A stretch of 64,000 bases of DNA, from contig NZ_CP051685.1 in assembly GCF_012849555.1 (NCBI RefSeq), forward strand, positions 2,728,001 to 2,792,000. Reading direction: 5' to 3'. Every line of letters begins with the position of its first letter. Within the stretch, counting starts at the first letter, position 1. This stretch comes from Massilia forsythiae. GTDB taxonomy: Bacteria > Pseudomonadota > Gammaproteobacteria > Burkholderiales > Burkholderiaceae_D. A program made the translations under genes and the position numbers. Below, piece after piece: positions 27,735 through 36,958 of the stretch. The notes under the pieces were generated by a model. It ran no database searches, had not been told where the DNA came from, and worked only from the letters and a program-made list of their open reading frames with translations.

Positions 27735-29438
27735 TCAATGCGCCGCCACCGCCGGCGCCGCCGCCAGCCCGTCCAGCACATGCCGCGTCATGCTGCGCGC
27801 CAGTTCGTACTCGCCGACCAGCACCGTGCCGCCGGTCTCTTCGCGCAGCAGGCGCGCCTCTTCCTCGTTGTGGGTGCGCACCACGCACTGGATGGCCGGA
27901 TTGAGCGCCTTGGCGGTCTCGATCATGGCGCGCACGTGGAAGGTGTCCGGCGTGGCGATCACCAGCATCGAGGCGCGCGCGATGTGGGCCTGGATCAGCA
28001 CCGCCGGTTCGGCCGCGTTGCCGGCCACCGCCGGCTGGTCGCGCCGGCGCAGTTCCTCGACCATGTCGCGGTTCTGCTCGGCCACCACGAAGTGGATGCC
28101 CTGGCGCGTGAGTTCTTCGGCGATGCGGCGGCCGACGCGGCCGTAGCCGACCAGCACCACCTGGCCGGTCAGGCGCTCGTGCGTGACCGTGGCCGGCAGT
28201 TCGGCCAGCGGGTCGGGCGAGCGCTCCATGCTGCGTGCGCGTTCGGACTTCGCGCGCAGCCATTCCTGCAGCGGCTCGGCCAGCTTGAACATCAGCGGAT
28301 TGACCGCGATCGAGACGATGGCGCCGGCCAGGATCAGGTTCTGTCCCAGTTCCGGCAGCAGGCCCAGCGACATGCCCAGCGCGGCCAGGATGAACGAGAA
28401 TTCGCCGATCTGCGCCAGGCTGGCCGACACGGTGATCGCCGTATTCAGCGGGTAGCGCAGTGCCAGCACCAGCGCGAAGGCGGCCAGCGATTTGCCGACC
28501 AGGATGATGGCGACCACGCCCAGCACCTGCAGTGGGTGGTCGACCAGCACGCGCGGGTCGAACAGCATGCCGACCGAGACGAAGAACAGGACCGAGAACG
28601 CGTCGCGCAGCGGCAGCGTTTCCTCGGCGGCGCGGTGGCTCAGTTCCGATTCGCGCAGCACCATGCCGGCGAAAAAGGCGCCCAGCGCGAACGACACGCC
28701 GAACAGGTGCGAGGAACCGAAGGCGATGCCGACCGCGGCCGCGATCACGGCCAGCGTGAACAGTTCGCGCGAGCCGGTCTTGGCCACGCGCCACAGGAAC
28801 CACGGGAACAGCTTGCGTCCGACCACCAGCATGAAGGCGATGAAGGCGCCCACCTGCAGGAGCGTGGTGCCGAGCGCCATCCAGATCGAGCCTTCGACCT
28901 CGGTCTTGCCGCCCAGCGGGCCGGCCAGCGCCGGCAGCAGCACCAGCACCAGCACCGTCACCAGGTCCTCGACCACCAGCCAGCCGACCGCGATGCGGCC
29001 GTTGAAGGAATCGAGCTGGCCGCGGTCTTCCAGCGCGCGCAGCAGCACCACCGTGCTGGCCACCGACAGCGCCAGGCCGAACACCAGTCCCGCGCCCAGG
29101 CTCCAGCCCCACAACTGGGTCAGGCCGATGCCGAGCAGGGTCGCCACCGCGATCTGCAGGATCGCGCCGGGCAGCGCAATGCCCTTCACCTCGAGCAGGT
29201 CGTTCATCGAGAAATGCAGGCCGACGCCGAACATCAGCAGCATGACGCCGATCTCGGCCAGTTGCGAGGCCAGCGCCACGTCGGCCACGAAGCCGGGCGT
29301 GGCAGGACCGATGATGACGCCGGCGGCGAGGTAGCCGACCAGGGCCGGCAGCCGCATCTTTACGGCCAGCATGCCGAAGACGAGGCCGAGGCCGAGGGCG
29401 GCGGCGATGGTGGTGATCAGACTGATGTTGTGGTGCAT
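27735..29438 (-). CDS. ybaL: YbaL/KefB-type monovalent cation:proton antiporter with TrkA-N domain
   Basis: 567 residues. About 12 membrane helices form the CPA2 exchanger domain, containing VASTVVLLRALEDRG and RIAVGWLVVEDLVTV. A C-terminal Rossmann TrkA-N domain follows (VVLVGYGRVGRRIAEEL, at about residue 410) that should bind NAD(H) or a nucleotide and gate transport. The length matches E. coli YbaL (558). It probably exchanges K+ or Na+ for H+. It is divergent from the DUF445 gene. Confidence 0.9.
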   Translation of the reverse strand: MHHNISLITTIAAALGLGLVFGMLAVKMRLPALVGYLAAGVIIGPATPGFVADVALASQLAEIGVMLLMFGVGLHFSMNDLLEVKGIALPGAILQIAVATLLGIGLTQLWGWSLGAGLVFGLALSVASTVVLLRALEDRGQLDSFNGRIAVGWLVVEDLVTVLVLVLLPALAGPLGGKTEVEGSIWMALGTTLLQVGAFIAFMLVVGRKLFPWFLWRVAKTGSRELFTLAVIAAAVGIAFGSSHLFGVSFALGAFFAGMVLRESELSHRAAEETLPLRDAFSVLFFVSVGMLFDPRVLVDHPLQVLGVVAIILVGKSLAAFALVLALRYPLNTAITVSASLAQIGEFSFILAALGMSLGLLPELGQNLILAGAIVSIAVNPLMFKLAEPLQEWLRAKSERARSMERSPDPLAELPATVTHERLTGQVVLVGYGRVGRRIAEELTRQGIHFVVAEQNRDMVEELRRRDQPAVAGNAAEPAVLIQAHIARASMLVIATPDTFHVRAMIETAKALNPAIQCVVRTHNEEEARLLREETGGTVLVGEYELARSMTRHVLDGLAAAPAVAAH

Positions 29439-29687
29439 GCGTGGGGGGCCTCCTTGTGATTAACCGGACAAGTATAAGGCAAGGGAGTGGCGTATTTACC
29501 ATTTTTATCAAAAATGGCGGCGGATCGCTGTCTTTTCTACTGCGAACGAAGCAAATGCAGGAAGATTCCAATGCGATCGGCATCCTGCGCCGGGCTGCGG
29601 CGCGCCGATCTCGGCTGCGCTCCTATACGATGGCGCATGCGTAGGGCACAGCACCTGCGCCGCCCAGGACAGGAGAACGACGCAAAC

Positions 29688-31043
29688 ATGAGTGGACACA
29701 CCAGCAGTGCAATGGACAGCACCGACAAACAGCGCAAGACGCAGGACAAGATGGCCGACCTGCGCCGCTCGAAACGCCTGGCCCTGTCCTTCTTCATCGG
29801 CGCCGCAGTCCTGTTCGTGCTGGCACTCGCGCTGTCGGTGGCCTGGCCGGGGCACTGGTCGATCGGCCTGCTGAAGGCCTTCGCCGAAGCCGCCATGGTC
29901 GGCGCGCTGGCCGACTGGTTCGCGGTGGCGGCGCTGTTCAAGCGCATTCCGATCCCGATCGTGTCGCGCCATACCGAGATCATCCCGGCCAACAAGGAGC
30001 GCATCGCCGACAACCTGGCCGCCTTCGTACACGACAAGTTCCTCGACACCGATTCGATCATCAAGCTGATCCAGCGCCACGACCCGGCGCGCCACGTGGC
30101 CGACTGGCTGGTGAAGCCGGAAAACACCGAGCGCCTGGGCGGCTACCTGGTGCGCATGGCCGGCTGGGCGCTCGACTTCATCGAGGACGCCGCGGTGCAG
30201 AACTTCATCCGCCGCGCCGTGCACACGATGGTCGGGCAGGTCGACCTGTCGAAAGCCGGCGGCACCATCCTGGAAAGCCTGACGCGCGACGGCCGCCACC
30301 AGGCCCTGCTCGACGAAGGCTTGCGCCAGCTGGCGGGGCTGCTGGCCAACGAAGAAACGCAGGACGTGATCGCCCAGGGCATCGTAGACTGGCTGCGCGA
30401 GGAATACGCGGTGATGGAGCGCATGCTGCCGTCCGAGATGATCGGCCGCAAGGGCGCCGACCTCACGGTGCGGCTGGCGTCCAGCATCCTCAACCGCGTC
30501 AGCGAAGACCCGGAGCACCCGCTGCGCCAGCGCTTCGACGCCTTCACGGTCGACTTCGTCGAGCGGCTCAAGAGCGATCCCGCCTTCCTGGAAAAGGGAG
30601 AGGAGATCAAGCGCCACCTGGTCGGCGACGCCACTCTGAACGGCTATCTCGGCTCGCTGTGGACCGACCTGAAGGCGTGGGTCAAGCGCGACCTCGACAG
30701 CGAGGATTCCATGCTGCGCCGGCGCATCGTCGCCACCGGCGCCTGGGTCGGGCGCACCCTGGCCGACGATCCGCAGTTGCGCGCCTCGCTGAACGAAAAC
30801 CTGGAACTGGCGGCGCGCGGCGCCGCGCCCGAATTCGCCGGTTTCCTGACGCGCCACATCGCCGACACCGTCAAGCACTGGGACAGCGGCGAGATGTCGC
30901 AACAGGTCGAACTCAACATCGGCAAGGACCTGCAGTACATCCGCATCAACGGCACCATCGTGGGCGGCCTGATCGGGGTGGTGCTGTACCTGCTGTCGAC
31001 GCTGCCGGCGCTGCTGGGCTGGCACGCCGCGCCCGGCATGTGA
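29688..31043 (+). CDS. DUF445 family membrane protein
   Basis: 451 residues. TM segments are at about residues 30-55 and at the C-terminus (GGLIGVVLYLLSTLPALLGW). The DUF445 core begins with AEAAMVGALADWFAVAALFK, followed by IIPANKERIADNLAAFV. The long helical middle part is typical of the family. The ATG at 29688 was preferred to upstream in-frame starts because AGGAGA precedes it and similarity begins just after. Function unknown; the family is an inner-membrane protein of Gram-negatives. Confidence 0.88.
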   Translation: MSGHTSSAMDSTDKQRKTQDKMADLRRSKRLALSFFIGAAVLFVLALALSVAWPGHWSIGLLKAFAEAAMVGALADWFAVAALFKRIPIPIVSRHTEIIPANKERIADNLAAFVHDKFLDTDSIIKLIQRHDPARHVADWLVKPENTERLGGYLVRMAGWALDFIEDAAVQNFIRRAVHTMVGQVDLSKAGGTILESLTRDGRHQALLDEGLRQLAGLLANEETQDVIAQGIVDWLREEYAVMERMLPSEMIGRKGADLTVRLASSILNRVSEDPEHPLRQRFDAFTVDFVERLKSDPAFLEKGEEIKRHLVGDATLNGYLGSLWTDLKAWVKRDLDSEDSMLRRRIVATGAWVGRTLADDPQLRASLNENLELAARGAAPEFAGFLTRHIADTVKHWDSGEMSQQVELNIGKDLQYIRINGTIVGGLIGVVLYLLSTLPALLGWHAAPGM

Positions 31044-31143
31044 CGTGCATGCAAGCCGGCGCGCGCCGGCGCCACTGCCGAGGTAAGATCGCGGCACGGC
31101 GGCCGGGCGTCGCCGGCGATCTTTGAACCATCCTGGAGGCCCC

Positions 31144-31470
31144 ATGCAACATGCGAGCAATGCATTCGACGCCGGCCTGTCCGGCGCAGCCGACGCGACC
31201 CGGGCGCCCGAGCGCGACATGGTCGAAGTGGCGCGCTACCTGGTGCCGATGGAGGCGAACCTGGTCTGCGGCTGCCTGGTCGCCGCCGGCATCCCGGCGG
31301 TGCTGGCCGACGCCAACCTGGTGCAGACCGACCTGCTGCTCGCGCCGGCCCTGGGCGGGGTGCGCATCCTGGTGCCGGACGACTGCCTGGCGCAGGCGCA
31401 GGCCGCGCTGGACGCGTTCCAGCGCGGCGAGTTCGCGCTGGACGAGGACGCCGACGTGAGCGGCGCCTGA
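31144..31470 (+). CDS. DUF2007 domain small protein
   Basis: 108 residues. Residues ~28-85 (VARYLVPMEANLVCGCLVAA, then ILVPDDCLAQAQAAL) fit the DUF2007 putative signal-transducing fold, related to PII-like ferredoxin folds. CTGGAGG precedes the ATG at 31144. It lies 100 bases after the DUF445 gene in the same direction. No function is known. Confidence 0.82.
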   Translation: MQHASNAFDAGLSGAADATRAPERDMVEVARYLVPMEANLVCGCLVAAGIPAVLADANLVQTDLLLAPALGGVRILVPDDCLAQAQAALDAFQRGEFALDEDADVSGA

Positions 31471-31492
31471 CGGCCGCGCGGGAACGACGCAA

Positions 31493-32659
31493 CTATGCCG
31501 ACAGCTTCTGCATCTCGCGGTACAGGTCGGCCTTGCCCTCGAAGCCGATGCCAGGCAGGTCCGGCATCGTGATGAAGCCATTCTCGACCTTGACCCCGTC
31601 CGGGAAGCCGCCGAAGGGCTGGAACAGGTCCGGATAGGATTCGTTGCCACCCAGCCCCAGGCCGGCCGCGATGTTGAGCGACATCTGGTGCCCGCCGTGC
31701 GGGATGCAGCGGCTGCGCGACCAGCCGTGCTGGTGCAGCATGTCGAGCGTGCGCAGGTATTCCACCAGCCCGTACGACAGGGCGCAATCGAACTGCAGCC
31801 AGTCGCGGTCGGCGCGCATGCCGCCGTAGCGCACCAGGTTGCGCGCATCCTGCATCGAGAACAGGTTCTCGCCGGTCGCCATCGGCTTGTCGTAGTAGTT
31901 GCGCAGCGTCGCCTGCAGCTCGAAGTCGAGCGGATCGCCGGCCTCCTCGTACCAGAACAGGTCGTACTGCGACAGCGCCTTGGCATACGCAATCGCCGTG
32001 TCCAGGTCGAAGCGGCCGTTGGCGTCCACCGCCAGCTTCTGGCCATCCTGCAGCACCGACAGGATCGAATCGATGCGGCGCAGGTCCTCGTCCAGCGAGG
32101 CACCGCCGATCTTCTTCTTGACCACGGTGTAGCCGCGGTCGAGGTAGCTGCGCATCTCGTCCTTCAGCTTGCCGTGGTCCTGGCCCGGATAGTAGTAGCC
32201 GCCGGCCGCGTACACGAATACCTCGCGCTGCGGCCGGCCGTTGCCGTAGCGTTCTGCCAGCAGCTGGAACAGCGGCTTGCCGGCGATCTTGGCGACCGCG
32301 TCCCACACCGCCATGTCGATGGTGCCGATGGCCACCGAGCGCTCGCCGTGGCCGCCCGGCTTTTCGTTGGTGAACATGGCATCCCACACCTTGTGCGGGT
32401 CGAGGTTCGCGCCGCTGTCGTCGAGCAGCGAATCCGGCGCGGCCTCCAGGATGCGTGGGATGAAGCGCTCGCGCATCAGCTTGCCCTGGCCGTAGCGGCC
32501 GTTCGAATTGAAGCCGTAGCCGACCACCGGCTTGCCGTCCTTGACCACGTCGGTGATCACGGCGACCAGGCTCAGCGTCATCTTGCTGAAGTCGATGTAG
32601 GCGTTGCGGATGGGGGAACTGATCGGCAGGGTCTGTTCGCGGATGTCGACGATTTTCAT
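31493..32659 (-). CDS. tarD: D(-)-tartrate dehydratase (enolase superfamily)
   Basis: 388 residues, closely resembling the characterised TarD of Bradyrhizobium in length and in many blocks (ISSPIRNAYIDFSKM, NEKPGGHGERSVA, VFVYAAGGYYYPG, CIPHGGHQMSLNIAAG). The enolase/mandelate racemase catalytic parts are present: KKKIGG lysines, metal ligands in DANGRF, YEEAGDP and GENLFS, and the His of IPHGGHQ. It should dehydrate D-tartrate to oxaloacetate. The divergent LysR gene is its likely regulator. No tartrate transporter is visible next to it. Confidence 0.9.
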   Translation of the reverse strand: MKIVDIREQTLPISSPIRNAYIDFSKMTLSLVAVITDVVKDGKPVVGYGFNSNGRYGQGKLMRERFIPRILEAAPDSLLDDSGANLDPHKVWDAMFTNEKPGGHGERSVAIGTIDMAVWDAVAKIAGKPLFQLLAERYGNGRPQREVFVYAAGGYYYPGQDHGKLKDEMRSYLDRGYTVVKKKIGGASLDEDLRRIDSILSVLQDGQKLAVDANGRFDLDTAIAYAKALSQYDLFWYEEAGDPLDFELQATLRNYYDKPMATGENLFSMQDARNLVRYGGMRADRDWLQFDCALSYGLVEYLRTLDMLHQHGWSRSRCIPHGGHQMSLNIAAGLGLGGNESYPDLFQPFGGFPDGVKVENGFITMPDLPGIGFEGKADLYREMQKLSA

Positions 32660-32719
32660 GGCGGTCTCGGTAAGGTGGTGATGGAAAGCGCTTAGCTTAA
32701 TCGCTGTATTCCTGCCTAT

Positions 32720-32738
32720 AATTCCCGAATAGTGAATT
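32720..32738. promoter_or_regulatory. Candidate LysR operator between tarD and the LysR gene
   Basis: AATTC at 32720-32724 and GAATT at 32734-32738 form a 5-bp inverted repeat with a 9-bp centre, containing a T-N11-A core as expected for LysR regulators. It lies 61 bp upstream of tarD and 35 bp before the LysR start, a suitable position for both control and autoregulation. Confidence 0.55.
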
Positions 32739-32773
32739 GATTATTTACCTGGAGTGAATCAGCAATCCGCCTC

Positions 32774-33712
32774 ATGTACACCGACGCCGCATCCGAAATG
32801 ACCTTCTTCGTGCTGGTGGCGCGCCACGGCAGCCTGGCCGCGGCCGCGCGCGCGCTCGACCTGACGCCGCCGGCCGCCACCAAGCGCCTGGCGCAGCTGG
32901 AAGCGCGCCTCGGCGTGCGCCTGGTAAACCGCACCACGCGCCGCATCAGCCTCACCGCCGAGGGCGAGACCTACCTGGCGCACGCGACCCGTATCCTGGC
33001 GGCGATCCGTACCATGGAAGACGAAGTGGCAGGCAAGGGCGGCGATGAATTGCGCGGCCTGCTGCGGGTGAATGCGACGCTGGGCTTCGGCCGCACCGCG
33101 ATCGCGCCGCTGCTGTCGGAATTCGCCAGGCGCCATCCCGGCGTAGAGGTGCAGATGGACGTCACCGACCGCCCGGTCGACCTGGCCGAGCACGGCGTCG
33201 ACCTGGCGATCCGCTTCGGCGCGCCGCCGGACAAGCGCCTCAACGCGCGTCGCGTACTGTCGAACCGGCGCTTCCTGTGCGCGTCGCCGCGGTACCTGCA
33301 GCAGCACGGCGCGCCGGCGCTGCTGGACGACCTGGCGCGCCACCGCTGCATCGTCCACCGCCAGAACGACGACGCCTACGGCATCTGGCGTTTCCGCCAG
33401 GGCGGGGAGGGCGGGTACGACCGGACCGTCAAGGTGCACGGCGCGCTGTCCAGCAACGATGGCGACATCGTGCTCGGCTGGGCGCTGGACGGGCACGGCA
33501 TCCTGATCCGTTCGGAGTGGGACCTGGCGCGCTACGTCGAGAGCGGGCGCCTGAAGATCGTGCTGCCGCAGTATGCGCTGCCGTCGGCCGACCTGTTCGT
33601 GGTCTACCTGAACCGCAGGAACCAGGCGGCGCGCACGCGCGCCTTCATCGATTTCCTGGTCGAGCATTTCGCCGCGGCGGCGCCGTCCTCGGCGCTGCCT
33701 CCCGCAGCGTGA
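32774..33712 (+). CDS. LysR-type transcriptional regulator
   Basis: 312 residues. The N-terminal winged HTH (ARHGSLAAAARALDLTPPAA, residues 15-34, then LEARLGVRLVNRTTRR) and a C-terminal periplasmic-binding-like effector domain (from about residue 95) are clear. It is divergent from tarD across a 114-bp gap with a T-N11-A palindrome, so D-tartrate or a related dicarboxylate is the likely inducer (inferred). It belongs to the DmlR/CrgA-like subgroup by overall pattern. Confidence 0.92.
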   Translation: MYTDAASEMTFFVLVARHGSLAAAARALDLTPPAATKRLAQLEARLGVRLVNRTTRRISLTAEGETYLAHATRILAAIRTMEDEVAGKGGDELRGLLRVNATLGFGRTAIAPLLSEFARRHPGVEVQMDVTDRPVDLAEHGVDLAIRFGAPPDKRLNARRVLSNRRFLCASPRYLQQHGAPALLDDLARHRCIVHRQNDDAYGIWRFRQGGEGGYDRTVKVHGALSSNDGDIVLGWALDGHGILIRSEWDLARYVESGRLKIVLPQYALPSADLFVVYLNRRNQAARTRAFIDFLVEHFAAAAPSSALPPAA

Positions 33713-33725
33713 ACGGCGCCCAGGC

Positions 33726-34367
33726 TCAATCCAGCAGCGGTGCCAAGTCCGGATCGCCTTCGGCCATCGCGCGGCGGTAGGCGGGGCGCGCGCCGACGCG
33801 CCGCAGCCAGCCGCGGATGTGCGGATAGGGCGCCAGGTCGAACGGCTGGAACAGGCGCATCGTGGTCAGCGAAAACACGCTCATCACGTCGGCCGCGCTG
33901 AATTCGTCGCCGGCCAGCCAGGGCGCGCCGGCCAGGCGCGCGTCGACGTGCGCCAGCACCCGTTCCAGGCGCTCGCGCGCCGCCGCCGTGACCGGGTGGT
34001 CGGCGGCCGGCTGTGCGCGCCGGGCGGTCAGGTAGCGCATGAACGCCGGCTGAAGGTTGCCGTTGGCGAAATGGAACCAGTACAGGAAATCGGCGTAATC
34101 CGGCTGCGCGGGGCCCGGCTTCAGGCGCCCGCCGCCATGCCTGGCGATCAGGTAGTCGACGATCGCCGCCGATTCGCCCAGCAGCAGGTCGCCGTCCTCG
34201 ATCAGCGGCGCGGCGCCGAGCGGATGCAGCGCCTTCAATTCGGGCGGGGCCAGGCGCGTGGCCGGATCGCGCGTGTAGTGCACCAGCCGGTAGGGCAGGT
34301 CCAGCTCTTCGCAGAGCCAGACGATGCGTTCCGATTGGGAATGGCCGAGGTGGTGGATGGTGATCAT
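33726..34367 (-). CDS. Glutathione S-transferase family protein
   Basis: 213 residues. The N-terminal thioredoxin-fold domain (ITIHHLGHSQSERIVWLCEE, with Ser11 as the probable catalytic residue) continues to LGAAPLIEDGDLLLGESAAI, with cis-Pro and the Glu-Ser glutathione contact. The helical C-terminal domain carries GDEFSAADVMSVF. It differs from the beta-class gene at 23428 by lacking a Cys at the active position. It converges with the LysR gene, 13 bases apart. Confidence 0.9.
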   Translation of the reverse strand: MITIHHLGHSQSERIVWLCEELDLPYRLVHYTRDPATRLAPPELKALHPLGAAPLIEDGDLLLGESAAIVDYLIARHGGGRLKPGPAQPDYADFLYWFHFANGNLQPAFMRYLTARRAQPAADHPVTAAARERLERVLAHVDARLAGAPWLAGDEFSAADVMSVFSLTTMRLFQPFDLAPYPHIRGWLRRVGARPAYRRAMAEGDPDLAPLLD

Positions 34368-34413
34368 GATGGCATACTAGCAAAGCCGCGGCCGCCATGA
34401 CGCCGCCAACACC

Positions 34414-35616
34414 ATGAGAACGAGATCCCCAGTGACCCACGCCCGTCGCCTCACCGCCGCCATCGCCCTGCTGGCGGCTTCCTGCGCTGCCGCCCTGCCC
34501 ACCGCGGCCGCCGCCCCAGCGGCCGCCGCGCCCGACCGCACCGTCGAGACCCTGCAGAAAATCGCCGACGCCGCCGGCCCGCCCGGCTTCGAGGAGCCGG
34601 TGCGCAAGGTGCTGGTCGAGATGATGAAGCCGCTGGCCGCCTCGCTCACCTACGACGGCATGGGATCCATCATCGCCACCCAGGGATCGAACGGGCCGCA
34701 CGTCATGGTCGACGCCCACATGGACGAACTAGGCGGGATGGTCCGTCGCATCACCCCGAACGGCCTGTTGACCATGCAGATGCTGGGCGGCTGGCTGGAC
34801 CAGGCGCTGCCCGACAAGCGCTGGGTGATCATCGGCAGCAAGGGGCCGGTGAAGGCCATTACCGGCATCCGCGACATCCACGTGGTGCCGGCCGACGAGC
34901 GCACCAGGGTGTTTGCGCGCGATGGCCTGTTCCTCGACGTCGGCGCCCGCAGCGAAGCCGAGGTGCGCGCGCTGGGCATTTCTCCGGGCGATCCGATCGT
35001 GCCGGACGCGCCCTTCGAAATCCTGAACGGCACCGACAACTACCTCGGCAAGGCCTGGGACGACCGCGTCGGCTGCGCGGTGGTGGTGGAAGCCATGCGC
35101 CGCCTGGCGAACGAGCCGCATCCGAACCGGATTTCCTGGGTGATCACGACCCAGGAAGAGATCGGCCTGCGCGGCGCCCATACGGCGGCCGACGTGGTCA
35201 AGCCCGACCTCGGCATCGCGATCGAAGGCGGCATCACCGGCGACGTGTATCCGGGCCGCCCGGAAGAGACGCAGGCGAAGCTGGGCGCCGGGCCGGGCAT
35301 CTTCCTGTACGACTCGTCGGCGCTGCCGAACCGCAAATTGAGCGCCTTCGTCAAGCAGACCGCGAGCGAGCGCAAGCTGCCGCTGCAACTGGACCTGGTG
35401 CAGGGCTACGGTGACGATTCGGCCGAGATCCAGAAGAGCAACGGCGGCGTGCCGACCGTGAACCTGGTGGTGCCGATCCGCTACACGCATGCGCACAACG
35501 GCATCCTCAACCGGCGGGATTTCGACCAGATGGTGGACTTGCTCGTGTCGATGCTGAAGAAGCTGGACGCGGGGGAGGTGAAGCGGATCCGCGACTTCAC
35601 GCCGGATAGCCGTTGA
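34414..35616 (+). CDS. M42 family metallopeptidase with predicted signal peptide
   Basis: 400 residues. An N-terminal signal peptide (residues ~8-40, with ALLAASCAAALPTAAAA) precedes an M42 glutamyl aminopeptidase/endoglucanase-type domain. Metal and catalytic positions are visible: VDAHMDELG (first His/Asp), DNYLGKAWDDRVG (bridging Asp), TTQEEIGLRG (catalytic Glu-Glu), and RYTHAHNGILNRRD near the C-terminus (last His). Most M42 enzymes are cytoplasmic TET complexes, so export to the periplasm is unusual. The Cys in the signal region could make it a lipoprotein, though the lipobox is not ideal. Confidence 0.85.
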   Translation: MRTRSPVTHARRLTAAIALLAASCAAALPTAAAAPAAAAPDRTVETLQKIADAAGPPGFEEPVRKVLVEMMKPLAASLTYDGMGSIIATQGSNGPHVMVDAHMDELGGMVRRITPNGLLTMQMLGGWLDQALPDKRWVIIGSKGPVKAITGIRDIHVVPADERTRVFARDGLFLDVGARSEAEVRALGISPGDPIVPDAPFEILNGTDNYLGKAWDDRVGCAVVVEAMRRLANEPHPNRISWVITTQEEIGLRGAHTAADVVKPDLGIAIEGGITGDVYPGRPEETQAKLGAGPGIFLYDSSALPNRKLSAFVKQTASERKLPLQLDLVQGYGDDSAEIQKSNGGVPTVNLVVPIRYTHAHNGILNRRDFDQMVDLLVSMLKKLDAGEVKRIRDFTPDSR

Positions 35617-35634
35617 CAATGATCCGACAATGAA

Positions 35635-35666
35635 AAAGCCGCCGGCTCTCGCGAACCGGCGGCTTT
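35635..35666. terminator. Bidirectional hairpin terminator
   Basis: An 11-bp stem AAAGCCGCCGG / CCGGCGGCTTT with a 10-base loop lies 18 bases after the M42 peptidase stop. It faces the 3' ends of the tRNA genes on the other strand and has A/T on both sides, so it may stop transcription from either direction. Confidence 0.7.
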
Positions 35667-35673
35667 CGTATCC

Positions 35674-35750
35674 TGGTGGTGATAGGTGGACTTGAACCAC
35701 CGACCCTAGCATTATGAATGCTATGCTCTAACCAACTGAGCTATATCACC
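35674..35750 (-). tRNA. tRNA-Met (CAT), copy 1
   Basis: 77 bases with encoded CCA. The cloverleaf is complete: acceptor GGTGATA / TATCACC, D arm GCTC...GAGC, anticodon stem TAGCA / TGCTA around loop TTCATAA (anticodon CAT), and T arm GGTGG / CCACC. Features fit elongator tRNA-Met rather than initiator; a lysidine-modified tRNA-Ile(CAT) cannot be fully excluded. Identical to the copy at 35815-35891. Confidence 0.95.
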
Positions 35751-35814
35751 GACGTCCTGCCACTAAAGCAAAATGGCCCAGCCTTTGCAGAGCCAAGCCA
35801 TTCCGCTTGAAACC

Positions 35815-35891
35815 TGGTGGTGATAGGTGGACTTGAACCACCGACCCTAGCATTATGAATGCTATGCTCTAACCAACTGAGCTATATCACC
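35815..35891 (-). tRNA. tRNA-Met (CAT), copy 2
   Basis: A 77-base gene identical to the copy at 35674-35750 and 64 bp upstream of it in transcription order; probably a tandem transcript processed into two tRNAs. Encoded CCA end. Confidence 0.95.
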
Positions 35892-35928
35892 AGAACGGAA
35901 AGTATTATGCCGTCCGGGACGGCGAGTG

Positions 35929-36903
35929 TCAAGGCTGGCCCTCCTGCACGTGTTGTGCGGCCAGGTGATCGAGCATGATCCCGGCTGGATCGGGGCCCAG
36001 GCAATCGATGACGATGCGCTCCGGCATCGAGCGCAGCCAGGTCAGCTGGCGCTTGGCGAGCTGGCGCGTGGCGACGATGCCGGTCTCGCGCAGGGCGGCG
36101 CGGTCGATGCGGCCGTCCAGGTAATCCCAGGACTGGCGGTAGCCGACGCAGCGCATCGACGGCAGGCTGGGTGACAAATCGCCGCGGGCGCGCAGGCGCG
36201 CCACCTCGGCGACGATGCCTTGTTCGTCGTCGTCGCCGCGGCCCAGCATCTGCTCGAAGCGCTGGGCGATGCGCCGGTGCAGCACCGCGCGGTCCGAGGG
36301 CTCCAGCGCGAACGACGTCAAGCGGAACGGCAATGCCGTCTTTTCGCGCCTGGCCAGCAACGCCGACATCGGCTGGCCGGACAGTTCGATGATTTCCAGC
36401 GCGCGGTTGATGCGCTGGGCGTCGTTCGGCGCCAGGCGCGCCGCGGTGGCCGGGTCCAGTCCGGCCAGGCGCGCGTGCAGGGCCGGCCAGCCGAGGCGCG
36501 CGGCGTCCAGCTCGATACGTGCGCGCACGGCGGCGTCGGCGCTGGGCAGGTCGTCGAGGCCGTCGCTCAAGCCCTTGAAGTACATCATCGTGCCGCCGAC
36601 CAGCAGCGGCAGCCTGCCGCGCGCGGCGATCTCGCCCACCAGGCGGATCGCGTCTGCGCGGAACTGCATGACCGAATAGGCGTCGAGCGGGTCGATGATG
36701 TCGATCAGGTGGTGCGGCACGCTGGCCAGTTCGTCGGGCGTCGGCTTGGCGGTGCCGATGTCCATGCCGCGGTAGACCAGGGCCGAATCGACCGAGACGA
36801 TCTCGGACGGGATGGCGCGCGCGATGGCCAGGGCGGACGCGGTCTTGCCGGACGCGGTCGGACCCATGATGGCCACGGCCAGCGGGGTGTGTTGCTGTGT
36901 CAT
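35929..36903 (-). CDS. miaA: tRNA dimethylallyltransferase
   Basis: Adds the dimethylallyl group to A37 of UNN-reading tRNAs; the product is then methylthiolated by MiaB (19499-20875). 324 residues, with the P-loop GPTASGKT at 14-21, [18 protein letters not shown], and the [15 protein letters not shown] block of the family. It ends the mutL-miaA pair on the minus strand, and tRNA genes follow directly. Confidence 0.97.
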   Translation of the reverse strand: MTQQHTPLAVAIMGPTASGKTASALAIARAIPSEIVSVDSALVYRGMDIGTAKPTPDELASVPHHLIDIIDPLDAYSVMQFRADAIRLVGEIAARGRLPLLVGGTMMYFKGLSDGLDDLPSADAAVRARIELDAARLGWPALHARLAGLDPATAARLAPNDAQRINRALEIIELSGQPMSALLARREKTALPFRLTSFALEPSDRAVLHRRIAQRFEQMLGRGDDDEQGIVAEVARLRARGDLSPSLPSMRCVGYRQSWDYLDGRIDRAALRETGIVATRQLAKRQLTWLRSMPERIVIDCLGPDPAGIMLDHLAAQHVQEGQP

Positions 36904-36958
36904 GTGATGGAGAACGTGATGTCGGAGGGGGCGCGGCTCCGCCGATCGGCGGACGGCG

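Noticed and set aside
27714..29459. 581-codon plus-strand frame opposite the antiporter gene
   Set aside because: Antisense shadow rich in Arg, Gln and His; the minus strand encodes a typical YbaL-type protein.
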